Source of the DNA: Halanaerobiaceae bacterium ANBcell28
GTDB lineage: Bacteria > Bacillota > Halanaerobiia > Halanaerobiales > DTU029
Assembly (NCBI GenBank): GCA_037623315.1
Contig: JBBJJH010000014.1
Coordinates: 36,462 to 100,461, forward strand
Length of the DNA stretch: 64,000 bases
Direction: 5' to 3'
Part shown: piece by piece, positions 36,884 through 46,142 of the stretch
How the letters are laid out: each line of letters opens with the position of its first letter
How positions within the stretch are numbered: the first letter of the stretch is position 1
The notes under the pieces: generated by a model
Database searches by the model: none
What the model saw: only the letters and a program-made list of their open reading frames with translations
What the model was told of the DNA's origin: nothing
Made by a program: the position numbers and the translations under genes

Positions 36884-37016
36884 TTTATCCGATAGCTAAC
36901 TGCCAAGGCCTGTTTTTTAGGTCATTCTTGAGGCCTAATCGAATATGGTAATACTGGAATCATTGTTGCGTTTATAATCAAGTATTCCAGTAAGGAAAAC
37001 TAAGAACTCACTTTAT
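36884..37016. repeat. Two-block dispersed intergenic element, copy B
   Basis: Block 1 TTTATCCGATAGCTAACTGC (36884 on) and block 2 GAAAACTAAGAACTCACTTT (36995 on) correspond to the pair at 17367-17422; here 89 nt with two hairpins separate them. Confidence 0.65.
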
Positions 37017-37035
37017 ATTTAAAAACAGTAATTAT

Positions 37036-37080
37036 TAACTTCCTCCAAAATATAATCTCCTCTTATTTTGGAGGAAGTTA
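37036..37080 (-). terminator. Terminator after the first GH5 gene
   Basis: A 17-bp stem beginning TAACTTCCTCCAAAATA, with an 11-nt loop, 35 nt after the GH5 stop; a T-containing but interrupted tail follows. Confidence 0.75.
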
Positions 37081-37114
37081 TATACCTATTCTCTAAAAGA
37101 ATACAACATTAAAT

Positions 37115-38683
37115 TTAAAACTCGCTTATCTCGCCTAAGATATAACGTCCTAATAAAACTTGATCTAATGTGTTAATTACTGAATCTCCATTTAAATCTC
37201 CAACTGCTAAATCGTCATCTACAGGGAAAGTATCAATTCTTGATAGTACATATTGGCTCATTAGATTATAATCTAGTGAATCAATTTTTCCATCATTATT
37301 CAGATCTCCCTTAACTAGTGTATCTCCATTATCTCCGTTATCACCATTATTACCATTGTCGCCATTACCAATTTCACCACCATAATACTCGGTTACATTG
37401 CTGCCGTTTTCTCCAAGAGGTGTATGTCGGTCAAGACCAACAAACCTACCTTGGTCATCTTGCCACAGTGCTGGCTTTAATAATTCATATTTATCTTCTT
37501 CCCAGGTAATAAAGTCATGCATTACCAAACCACCAGTATCTCCAGAGTTAGCATTATAACACCAAAAAGTATGATGGATTCTATGTTCTACGATAAAGTC
37601 GCGTAAATGAGCCATCCATTTTTCATTGCGACCTCCATCCATGAATCCGCCCCATTCTCCTATAAGTAGAGGGGCAATATTGTCTTCCATGATATAAAAC
37701 CAATTATCTCTCCATACATCATCATATAAGGTTTCTTCGTTAAAACCATCATAGAACCAGGGTTGGTCATGAACTAAAGGACCATAATCATGAGGTGAAT
37801 ATACTAACTGGCTTTGATGTTGACCAAGATCAACAGGATAATCTTTTACACCTCTTAAATTTCCTCCCCACCATGTCCAATGATAAAAACTTTCTTCACC
37901 CCATACATCAACTGCGGTATAATCATAACCTTCTCTTGGATAGGCATAGACACCTTCAACTACAATTAATAGATTAGGGTTAATTGCTAATAACCTTTCT
38001 CCACATCTTTCAGCAGCATATTTCCAATTGTTTTCATCTGTTGATCCATCCCATTTGGCAAATAAATCATCCATGGGACTACCATGTGGTTCATTATTAA
38101 TATCAATAGCAATTATTGTATCGTCATACCTATATTGTTCCACAAGCCATTCTAAAGAAGATATCCATACTTCTGTAGTAAATTCATCTTCATACCAGAG
38201 AGGATACAGATGTCCCATTGCATGTGATGTTGGACTATGAATAGTAGGCATCATCTTCATACCATACTTATTAAGAAGTTGAACAGACTTATCAAATATT
38301 TCAAAACTATTTAATCCATCTAATTCTGGATTAACGAAATCATTAAGGCTACTTGGTTCAGGATAAATACCTTGAGACCAACTATATACAATTTCTGTGG
38401 AAACAGGTACTCTTAAAAGGTTAATTCCACGGTTAGCCATTCCCTTGATGGCTTCTTCCATATTAGCACCCCAGAGACCATCATACATATTTGAGCCAGT
38501 ATTAAATCCAAACCAATTTGTACCTGTTAGCCAGACTTCATGTCCTTCCTGGTTAACAATTCTAGTACCATCCACTACAGTTAGCCAAGACAAATCTTCA
38601 TCATTTGCTGCTAACGATGTAATCGTAGTAAACAGCAAGATAAATACACAAAACATTAACACTAAGAGAAATTTCCTTTTCAT
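37115..38683 (-). CDS. Dockerin-bearing GH5 endoglucanase
   Basis: 522 residues: signal peptide (1-25), GH5 barrel (about 35-425), an Asn/Gly/Asp linker ([16 protein letters not shown]) and a C-terminal dockerin (about 455-522). Acid/base Glu198 in IDINNEPHG and nucleophile Glu343 in LLIGEWGG are intact, and [16 protein letters not shown] is shared with the next gene. A cellulase is most likely. It is a paralogue of the enzyme at 38857. AAAGGAG lies before the ATG. Confidence 0.94.
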   Translation of the reverse strand: MKRKFLLVLMFCVFILLFTTITSLAANDEDLSWLTVVDGTRIVNQEGHEVWLTGTNWFGFNTGSNMYDGLWGANMEEAIKGMANRGINLLRVPVSTEIVYSWSQGIYPEPSSLNDFVNPELDGLNSFEIFDKSVQLLNKYGMKMMPTIHSPTSHAMGHLYPLWYEDEFTTEVWISSLEWLVEQYRYDDTIIAIDINNEPHGSPMDDLFAKWDGSTDENNWKYAAERCGERLLAINPNLLIVVEGVYAYPREGYDYTAVDVWGEESFYHWTWWGGNLRGVKDYPVDLGQHQSQLVYSPHDYGPLVHDQPWFYDGFNEETLYDDVWRDNWFYIMEDNIAPLLIGEWGGFMDGGRNEKWMAHLRDFIVEHRIHHTFWCYNANSGDTGGLVMHDFITWEEDKYELLKPALWQDDQGRFVGLDRHTPLGENGSNVTEYYGGEIGNGDNGNNGDNGDNGDTLVKGDLNNDGKIDSLDYNLMSQYVLSRIDTFPVDDDLAVGDLNGDSVINTLDQVLLGRYILGEISEF

Positions 38684-38856
38684 TTTAAAACACTCCTTTA
38701 ATTTAATCTAATATGAATCTTAATTAATAGCTAGTCTCCATCTCCGGCTAGCAATTGTCATTAGCCCATCGAAGGCGTGATTTGCATAATATAGAGCTTT
38801 TTATACTAAGTATATGGAGAAAAGCCATATAATTAACTTTTTAAAACAATACTTGC

Positions 38857-40440
38857 TTAATTACCTAGCAAAATCCGTCCTAACACAGAAACATCAAGTG
38901 AATTAATTACACCATCTTGATTTATATCAGCTGCTTCTAAAACTAAATCTATGTCTTCTCCTAAAACATATCTACTAAGTAAAGTGTAATCAAGAGAATT
39001 TACTGCCTGATCGCCGTTAACATCACCTAATATAATTTCAATATCGTTATCTCCATAATGATCTGCTAAAGTAATTCCATTATTTCCTAGCGGTATTTCT
39101 CGATCTAGACCAATAAACTTTCCTTCATCATTAGTCCATAAGACAGGTAATAAATAATTATCATATTTATAATCGTCCCACTTAAGGTCTCTACCTCCTG
39201 GGAATTCACTACCTTCACCACGAGTCAATAATCCACCAGTATCCATAGAATCTACATTTATACACCAGAAAGTATGGTGAAGTAGATATTTATTTTCTAT
39301 AATATAGTCTCTAATAGACCTTAAATATTTTTTATTCAAATCAAGTAATACATGGTCTCCTTCTGTCATCCCGCCCCATTCACCAAGTAGTAATGGGGAA
39401 ATTTCTTCTTCCATTATAAAGGCCCAATTATCGCCCCAACATTCCTCATACAGTATTTCTTTTGCTCGTTCATCATCTGCGCTAACAAACTCATCTCTAA
39501 ACCAAGGTTGTTCATATACTATAGGGCCATAATCATGTGGTGAATAAACAAGTTTATTCTGAAATTCTCCTAGATCAATTGGATAGTCTCTAACTCCTCT
39601 TAAATTACCGCCCCACCAATTGAAATAGTAATCATCATTTCCTGTCCAGGGACATGTATTTATTTCTTCTTCATCCCAAATTCCATCTTTTGGATACATT
39701 TCTATACCTTCAATAAATATTAGTGCATTTGGGTGAACCTCCAAGACTTTTAATGCAGTTTCTTCTGCTGCTCTTTTCCAGTTAGTTGGTCTATCAGAAT
39801 CATCCCAGATTGCACTTTCTGAAATTCTTTTAATACTACCAGTATTTGTGTGAGGTTCATTTTTTAGGTCAAATCCTATAATTGTATCATCATCTTTATA
39901 TTCATTAGCCACCCAAACCCAGGAGGATTTAAATACTTCTTCTGTTATGTCTCCTTTAAACCATAGTGGATAAACATGCCCCATATTATCTGATTCAGCA
40001 CTGTGTACACATAAAATAACTTTCATTCCCAATCTTCTAAAGTTCTCCAACATAAAATTAAATAACTCAAAACTATTTAAACCTTCTAAATCTGGGTTAT
40101 TATAACTGGTATCTACAGATGGAGGATATTCACCTTGGCTCCAGGAATATAATAACTCTGTTGATATAGGTAATCTAACTACATTAATACCTTTGTCGGC
40201 TACTTTTTCCATTACAGCGATAATATCACTGTGATACGAATCTAAGAGCATTCTTTCTCTACAGTTAAATCCAAACCAATTAGCACCAGTTAACCATACT
40301 TTATTACCATAGCTATCTACAATATTATTCCCTTCTACATAAAACCAGTTACCATCATTTTCTGCTGCAATAATTTGGGGTAAAATTGATAATGTAAAGA
40401 TTATAATTAAACTTAATATTAATAAATATTTTCTTTTCAT
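38857..40440 (-). CDS. Dockerin-bearing GH5 endoglucanase, paralogue
   Basis: 527 residues: signal peptide (1-26), GH5 (about 30-450), dockerin (about 463-527) joined with almost no linker. Glu195 (FDLKNEPHT) and Glu354 (LLLGEWGG) are the catalytic pair. It shares the [12 protein letters not shown] and [16 protein letters not shown] blocks with its neighbour, so the two arose by duplication and then diverged. The dockerin is nearly identical to that of the adjacent GH9 enzyme (40505), suggesting local gene conversion of dockerins. Confidence 0.94.
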   Translation of the reverse strand: MKRKYLLILSLIIIFTLSILPQIIAAENDGNWFYVEGNNIVDSYGNKVWLTGANWFGFNCRERMLLDSYHSDIIAVMEKVADKGINVVRLPISTELLYSWSQGEYPPSVDTSYNNPDLEGLNSFELFNFMLENFRRLGMKVILCVHSAESDNMGHVYPLWFKGDITEEVFKSSWVWVANEYKDDDTIIGFDLKNEPHTNTGSIKRISESAIWDDSDRPTNWKRAAEETALKVLEVHPNALIFIEGIEMYPKDGIWDEEEINTCPWTGNDDYYFNWWGGNLRGVRDYPIDLGEFQNKLVYSPHDYGPIVYEQPWFRDEFVSADDERAKEILYEECWGDNWAFIMEEEISPLLLGEWGGMTEGDHVLLDLNKKYLRSIRDYIIENKYLLHHTFWCINVDSMDTGGLLTRGEGSEFPGGRDLKWDDYKYDNYLLPVLWTNDEGKFIGLDREIPLGNNGITLADHYGDNDIEIILGDVNGDQAVNSLDYTLLSRYVLGEDIDLVLEAADINQDGVINSLDVSVLGRILLGN

Positions 40441-40504
40441 TTTCTTACTCCCTTAAATTTTTAATTAATAACAACACAAGATTTTAAAACTTATTATAAA
40501 TATC

Positions 40505-42061
40505 TTAATTGCCTAATAAAATTCGTCCTAACTTAGCAATATCTAAGGAGTTTATCTCTCCATCTTGATTTAGATCTGCAGCTTCTAAAACTATATCAAT
40601 TTCTTCACCTAAAAGATATCTTCCAAGCAAAGTATAATCAAGAGAATTTACTGTCTGATCTCCATTAACATCCCCTAAAATTATATCTTTTTCAGAACCA
40701 TTTTCTAAAGCATTAATTAGACCAGCAACTGCCCCTACAAATCCTGCATTATAATCAATAGCAACTTCTGTATATTGATATTGATTCACATCATCTATAT
40801 AATTATCTTCTAAGTCTGGACCACCAACAAGTGCACCTAACAGTACATGTATAGCTTCTTTCTGATTATCACCATCTGCATATGTATATCCATTTGCTGC
40901 TCTATGGTGGGGATGTTTAGGCCATCTCTCACCATAGCCAATTAGATAAGACATATCTTCAGGGTTATCACCTAATATATAATCAATCTGAGAATGAGCA
41001 AACTCTTTTAATGCTTCATCATCAGTTTCTTCATAATACATAAGTGCTAACATAGAAGCGGCTGATACATACCTTAATACACCCCAATTACTTAAATATT
41101 TTAATCCACCTGGAGTAGTTTCTAAGGAATACAACCAATAATCCAGATTATACTCTAGTGCATCTTTATATATATCTTTATTGGTTATTTGATATAATTT
41201 AAACATTGCAGGTAAATACATATCGTCCCAACACATCGTCCACCTATGTTCTAACATATTGTCACCTAATTGATTAGGCTGTACTACAAATTCTTCTGCA
41301 TCTTCTAAGTACTGAGGATCCCCTTCTACTAAATATAACCAGCTTGCTGCCCAAGCTAAATCGTCATAAAAACTAGATGATCTATAATATGCAGAAACTT
41401 CGTTATATCCTGGTCTATCGATTCCCATTTGATATAAGTTTTTAGCTGCTTCTAGACATTCCTGTGCATAATCAGCATCAATATCCTTATAATTTAGATA
41501 CATTAGTGTTAATGCCGCTGAAGTTTGTCCTAATACATCAGAAGCAGTATTACTTAAATCCGCATAATGCAAGGTAGGTCTTTCTCCTGTTTGTTCTTCA
41601 GGAGCACCCCAATAAGTATGATCAACTGCTCCATCACCTACCTGATAATAAAAAACATCTGGTTCAGGATGACATTTCAACATATAATCTGTAAAGTATT
41701 TAAGGGTAGATAAAAATTTCTCTTGAACTCCTGTTTCTTCAAAAACATTACTATATTTATAATATGCCCACCCAAGGATACTGGCTGTATATGCTTGAGG
41801 TAATCCAAACTTAACATGATCACCTGCATCATGAAAGCCACCAGTTAAATCAACATCTACATCATGCCCATCGTCTAAATGACAAGGCCCTCTCCAATCA
41901 AAAACATTATCCTCACAGACATCATGACCACATTTATTTGCATCAAAAAAATAAATTGAATATCTTAAGGCTCTTGCATAATCAAAATCTGATGAAAAGC
42001 TAGTACTTGTAGATAGAAATATAAGTAATGTAAGGATAAAAAAACAAAATACTCTTTTCAA
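40505..42061 (-). CDS. Dockerin-bearing GH9 cellulase without CBM
   Basis: 518 residues: signal peptide (1-23), GH9 (about 25-450), dockerin (about 455-518). Asp motif GGFHDAGDHVKFGLPQ, Trp/His cleft motif HPHHRAANG and acid Glu motif [17 protein letters not shown] are present. It lacks the CBM3c that confers processivity on related enzymes, comparable to short clostridial Cel9M-type proteins. The start codon is TTG at 42059-42061 with GGGGAGGAT upstream. Confidence 0.93.
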   Translation of the reverse strand: MKRVFCFFILTLLIFLSTSTSFSSDFDYARALRYSIYFFDANKCGHDVCEDNVFDWRGPCHLDDGHDVDVDLTGGFHDAGDHVKFGLPQAYTASILGWAYYKYSNVFEETGVQEKFLSTLKYFTDYMLKCHPEPDVFYYQVGDGAVDHTYWGAPEEQTGERPTLHYADLSNTASDVLGQTSAALTLMYLNYKDIDADYAQECLEAAKNLYQMGIDRPGYNEVSAYYRSSSFYDDLAWAASWLYLVEGDPQYLEDAEEFVVQPNQLGDNMLEHRWTMCWDDMYLPAMFKLYQITNKDIYKDALEYNLDYWLYSLETTPGGLKYLSNWGVLRYVSAASMLALMYYEETDDEALKEFAHSQIDYILGDNPEDMSYLIGYGERWPKHPHHRAANGYTYADGDNQKEAIHVLLGALVGGPDLEDNYIDDVNQYQYTEVAIDYNAGFVGAVAGLINALENGSEKDIILGDVNGDQTVNSLDYTLLGRYLLGEEIDIVLEAADLNQDGEINSLDIAKLGRILLGN

Positions 42062-42195
42062 ATTTATCCTCCCCTCTCTAAATATCTATTTTAAAATAAC
42101 TTAGCTTTCGAAGTTAGATTATATAATCTAACTCCGAAAGTTGTAAAAATACAAAATAAGTAAGTTAAGTAAATACAGTTTCCAGTTTTAAAAAT

Positions 42196-43761
42196 TTATC
42201 TATTAATCACAACTGTAGCTATAGATCGTCCAGGCATTTCAACAGAATAACCTGCACCTAGACTACCTATATATGCTGTTTTTTCGTCATCTCCATATGT
42301 TCTATAAACATCTGAATTTCTATAATTAAAGTCATTCAAATCTAAGGCTACAATTTCTGAATTATATGATGTGTTCAATAAAACTACTGTTATAGAACTA
42401 TCATCAGGACAAATATATGCAGAAATTTTTATATCATTTGATTCTACAGAAGCATCAATTCTTGTATAATTTTCATCAATATATGCTGAAAAATGTTTGA
42501 AGGCATAATAATGATCTGTAACTATATAACCTTCTTCAGTCTCCCATGGTTCTTCTTCCCATGAATGTTCTAAAACTACTAAAGCATTATCATCATAAGT
42601 ACCCCAGATAAGATCCCAGAACAGATACATATTTACATTCCCTACAGTAAGAGTATTGTGCATAATCCAGGCAGTATTAAAAGGGCTACCTCTGTAATAC
42701 TCAGTTTGATATTTTAAGAAGTCGTCAAACTCATTACTGATCCTTGCAAGTTCTTGATTGAAAGTATCAGGATTATTCTCATCTCCACCATGATACAAAT
42801 GGAATCCTAATGCATCAATTTGATTTAAATCCATGGTATTGGTATAGTTCTGGAGATTATTATAACCAATTCCTAATACTTCTGGACCAACTATTAGTGG
42901 TGGGTTTTGCATAGATGAATGCAACCTATTATAAACTGCATCTAAGGCACGAGCATATGAAGCATTTGTTCCTTCATGAGGATCAAACAAACAAGATTCA
43001 TAACTTGTAGCTATATCTGGTTCATTTTGTATACTAATATATTTAGGAACTATACCTACTTCTTCGTATGCTCTTAAAGAATCATACCAAAAATTAGCAA
43101 ACTGGTCATAGACAAATTGTCCATTCTCTCTTTTAAGTGTACCCCCTGCAACATCATTATTACTTTTTAAATAGTCTGGTGGACTCCAGGAACTCATAAA
43201 AATTGTTATCGGTTCTCCTAAAGACTCATTTGCTGCTTCTACTATTTCTTGTGTGTCAGGATCAAATTCCTCACTACCTTCATATACAGAATACCAATTA
43301 TTTAATCTTAGAATATTAATTCCTAATTCAGCAAAAATCAGATCATATATATCTTCCTTATTTGGATGAGGTGGCAACCAGTTATTATACCAAGCTATAG
43401 AAGCCCCAAAACCCTCAATATTTTGATGCCTTACTGATTGATCAACAGAGGCAAATAAAGCTCCTGGAGGAGGATCTTCTGGTATTGGATCTTCTTTATC
43501 AATGGGAAATTCGTCAATAATAGTCAGTATATACTGCCCTAATAAAGAAGCATCAAGAGAATTAATAAGCCCATCTCCATTTAAGTCAGCAAGCTCTAAA
43601 GGTACTTCTATCTGACCTAAGATATGCTGAGTCATCAACATATAATCACGTGAATCAATAAGCCCATCTGAATTTAAATCTCCAGGCATTGCTGCACAAA
43701 CTATCGTAGTTATAAATACCAACAGAAAAATACTTACAAATATTTTACTTGTTTTTCTCAT
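42196..43761 (-). CDS. N-terminal-dockerin GH30 (glucurono)xylanase
   Basis: 521 residues: signal peptide (1-23), dockerin (about 25-87), short Pro/Glu linker, GH30 barrel plus side beta-domain (about 100-521). The pattern SWSPPDYLKSNNDVAGGTLK, Glu247 in SIQNEPD and Glu354 in YQTEYYRG fits subfamily 8 glucuronoxylanases that cut xylan next to methylglucuronic acid. The dockerin is N-terminal, unlike most enzymes here. It would complement the GH10 xylanase. Confidence 0.9.
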   Translation of the reverse strand: MRKTSKIFVSIFLLVFITTIVCAAMPGDLNSDGLIDSRDYMLMTQHILGQIEVPLELADLNGDGLINSLDASLLGQYILTIIDEFPIDKEDPIPEDPPPGALFASVDQSVRHQNIEGFGASIAWYNNWLPPHPNKEDIYDLIFAELGINILRLNNWYSVYEGSEEFDPDTQEIVEAANESLGEPITIFMSSWSPPDYLKSNNDVAGGTLKRENGQFVYDQFANFWYDSLRAYEEVGIVPKYISIQNEPDIATSYESCLFDPHEGTNASYARALDAVYNRLHSSMQNPPLIVGPEVLGIGYNNLQNYTNTMDLNQIDALGFHLYHGGDENNPDTFNQELARISNEFDDFLKYQTEYYRGSPFNTAWIMHNTLTVGNVNMYLFWDLIWGTYDDNALVVLEHSWEEEPWETEEGYIVTDHYYAFKHFSAYIDENYTRIDASVESNDIKISAYICPDDSSITVVLLNTSYNSEIVALDLNDFNYRNSDVYRTYGDDEKTAYIGSLGAGYSVEMPGRSIATVVINR

Positions 43762-43889
43762 ACATTTTACACCCCTTCTTTATTTTTAAATTATTTATAC
43801 TATTAAAACAATATGCAAATCTCTCTACGTAAAAAACATATTATGGCTATTAGCTATGATGGAAAATAAAAGATAAAAACATAGATTTA

Positions 43890-44561
43890 CTATATATACA
43901 TTTCTACTAACTCATAATCTACACCTAGATAAAAGTACTTTTGATGGATACCAGCAATCCTGGCACTCAAATAATATAGACAAAATTCCTTTGTAAAAAC
44001 AGTAAAACTATTTTCTTCATTAATATCAACATTCTTTATTGCTATATATCTATCTAATAAAGCTTCTGCCTGTTTTTTTGGTTGAGCGTAATAATCTTCT
44101 CCTAAAGCATCTATATATACAGTCAATGAATGGTCATAACCTAAGTTTTCTTCTAAAACTGTCAAAAAATTTTCAGGATTAGTAGTTATGGAAGAAGCTA
44201 TAATAGAGTTTATCCTGGAAAATTCACCTTCTTCATAAAAAAACTTAAGTCTAAACAAGACTCTTAATGCCGTTAAATCACCTTTTTCTGCAAAAGGATC
44301 AAAAGCATTGAGATTCTCACTTGTTATAAAGTCTGGAAGTGGTTTGCGATCTAATATCTCACTATTTCGATCAAATTTTTCTTCTAATAAATAGTAATAT
44401 AAACTTTCTAAACTTTCTCTGCTCTGTTCTTCAAGAAAATTTTCATATCTAGTTCTTAATTCAGGCCACTCATTTATGTTCTCCTCAGCAGTTACAACAT
44501 TATTTATTATTAAAAATGAAAATAAAATTAAACAAAAAACTATTTTTAACTTTGTCAGCAT
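43890..44561 (-). CDS. Secreted protein of unknown function, no dockerin
   Basis: 223 residues from the ATG at 44559-44561 (AGGAAGGTGAT upstream). A signal peptide (about 1-25, FCLILFSFLIINNVVTAEEN) precedes an all-helical acidic protein. The repeating pattern of short amphipathic helices resembles HEAT/TPR-type solenoids but no motif is firm. It lies between the mannanase and GH30 genes and is the only gene of the cluster with neither a dockerin nor a hydrolase domain. A chaperone-like or secretion-helper role is conceivable but not shown. Confidence 0.75.
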   Translation of the reverse strand: MLTKLKIVFCLILFSFLIINNVVTAEENINEWPELRTRYENFLEEQSRESLESLYYYLLEEKFDRNSEILDRKPLPDFITSENLNAFDPFAEKGDLTALRVLFRLKFFYEEGEFSRINSIIASSITTNPENFLTVLEENLGYDHSLTVYIDALGEDYYAQPKKQAEALLDRYIAIKNVDINEENSFTVFTKEFCLYYLSARIAGIHQKYFYLGVDYELVEMYI

Positions 44562-44725
44562 TACAATCACCTTCCTCATTTTTTTAAAAAATATACTAAT
44601 TCGGATATAAATTTAACATTTAAAAGTAAATATACTAGTAAATATAATTAAATTAGAGGAAAAGATAGTATTTAAAACCCACTAAAATAATAACTTTTGA
44701 TAGTGGGCTTTAAAAACTTTTTATA

Positions 44726-45940
44726 CTATTGAGTAAAAATAGTACAAATTTCTGATGTCTCTTGTATTCCATTTGGACCAAAGAAGAATTCTTCTCCCCA
44801 TGGTGTTAAATTTTCGCCAAGCCAGTCATAACTCATGTCAAGATCTTCAACAGGCGAATTATTTCCATACCAGGACCATCCAATATAACCAAGTCCATCC
44901 TGCTGAGCTCTTTCCATTATTCTCTCATGGGCAACATTTTCACCATAATGTGCATGTCCAAATTCACCAATGACTAATGGCAAATTATGTTGAGCAAATT
45001 CATCTAAATAATTATCCACATCCCAAGGCGAACTATAAACTTGATACATATGGATACTAAATATTGTGTTTTCATCAGGATCTGCTGCAAATATTTCAGG
45101 TGCTCTATTCAACATAATTCTTTCCCAATCTTGTCCCCAATTAGCTGCATCTATCATTAAAGCATGTTTAAAACCATTTTCTCTTAATCTTTGAATTGCT
45201 TCAATATGATCATTAACATAATCATCTGCTGCTACATTATTACCAAATGGTTCATTGGCTATATTTATTATTACATATTCTTCCTGTCCTTTAAGTACAT
45301 CTGCTATGTCAATCCAATAATCTACAGCAGTACTTATATGAGCAGCATCATTATCTTCTCCATATCCTGTACAATCATGAATTTCAAGAATAGGAATCAT
45401 ATTATTTGCTTTAGAAACCTCTATAATATTAGCTACTGATTCAGCAGAATCTCTTCCCCAAGCTCCAGCGTGTGCACCATTACTAAGTACAACTCTAACA
45501 CTATTCACACCAAGCCCCGCTATAGCTTCTAATGCTGCTTCAGGTACGTCCTGATGCCAATCAAACCAGGTATGAGGAAAACTTAAACCTCTCATAATAA
45601 ATTCATTGCCATTAGCATCATAGATTTTACTATCTTCCACATAAAAACCATCTGCACTTACAGCATTGTCTTCAGCAGGGAAAGAATCAATCATATCTAA
45701 TAGATATCTACCTAATAAAGTAGCATCTAGAGAACTCACATAAGTATCTCCATTAAGTCTAGCAGCAGCTACATTTATATCTACAGGTATATCCATAATA
45801 TATCTGGTCAAAAGAACATAATCTCTTGAATCAATCACACCATCTTCATTAACATCACCAAAAGTTACAGCCATTACTGAAACACTAAATACTAAAAATA
45901 AGCTTATTACTATTAGTAAACTTAAATTAGTTCTTTTCAT
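44726..45940 (-). CDS. N-terminal-dockerin GH5 beta-mannanase (subfamily 8-like)
   Basis: 404 residues: signal peptide (1-24), dockerin (about 26-88), GH5 (about 97-395). NSVRVVLSNG, LEIHDCTGYGEDN, INIANEPFG (Glu230), DAANWGQDW, NTIFSIHMYQ and LVIGEFGHAHYG (Glu326) follow the GH5_8 mannanase template. In the second dockerin repeat the first calcium ligand Asp is replaced (ARLNGDTYVSSLDA instead of ADLNGDG...), so that loop may bind Ca2+ weakly. AAGGAGGAG precedes the ATG. The matching gene in clostridial cip-cel clusters is man5K. Confidence 0.92.
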   Translation of the reverse strand: MKRTNLSLLIVISLFLVFSVSVMAVTFGDVNEDGVIDSRDYVLLTRYIMDIPVDINVAAARLNGDTYVSSLDATLLGRYLLDMIDSFPAEDNAVSADGFYVEDSKIYDANGNEFIMRGLSFPHTWFDWHQDVPEAALEAIAGLGVNSVRVVLSNGAHAGAWGRDSAESVANIIEVSKANNMIPILEIHDCTGYGEDNDAAHISTAVDYWIDIADVLKGQEEYVIINIANEPFGNNVAADDYVNDHIEAIQRLRENGFKHALMIDAANWGQDWERIMLNRAPEIFAADPDENTIFSIHMYQVYSSPWDVDNYLDEFAQHNLPLVIGEFGHAHYGENVAHERIMERAQQDGLGYIGWSWYGNNSPVEDLDMSYDWLGENLTPWGEEFFFGPNGIQETSEICTIFTQ

Positions 45941-46083
45941 GGTTCTCCTCCTTTAAAATATCTCATTAATTTAGATATTTTAGCTTAAAGGGATAAGTTT
46001 GGGTATAAATCAATAAAATAAACAATTAAAAGTAAATTAAATATGCACAAAATTTTAAGTAATTAAACTATTAGTAATTTAGA

Positions 46084-46118
46084 GTATATCTCCAGGATAT
46101 ACTCTCCTGGAGATATAC
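46084..46118 (-). terminator. Stem-loop after the CBM4-Ig-GH9 gene
   Basis: GTATATCTCCAGGA/TCCTGGAGATATAC, a perfect 14-bp stem with a 7-nt loop, 24 nt after the stop. The arms are identical to the stem-loop behind GH48 at 56912-56946. No strong T tail follows, so it may be a processing or stability element. Confidence 0.8.
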
Positions 46119-46142
46119 TTGATTATTATCTTAGCTTAGTAA

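Larger units (their letters stand above)
36481..37114. other. 634-nt regulatory intergenic region
   Basis: The region holds two CCGG-centred operators (separate entries), dispersed repeat copy B, an AGGCCT inverted repeat (36916-36943 region), a TACTGGAAT/ATTCCAGTA stem (36972-37001 region) and a strong terminator at 37036-37080. A 66-codon frame at 36566-36766 overlaps the first operator, has no ribosome site and is not accepted as a gene. Confidence 0.7.

Noticed and set aside
36884..36905. CCGATAGCTAAC on the plus strand, reminiscent of the CCGACAGCTAAC core of the c-di-AMP riboswitch
   Set aside because: The other conserved half (GGAGGACCCA...GGGG) is absent on either side, and the sequence instead belongs to the dispersed two-block element.
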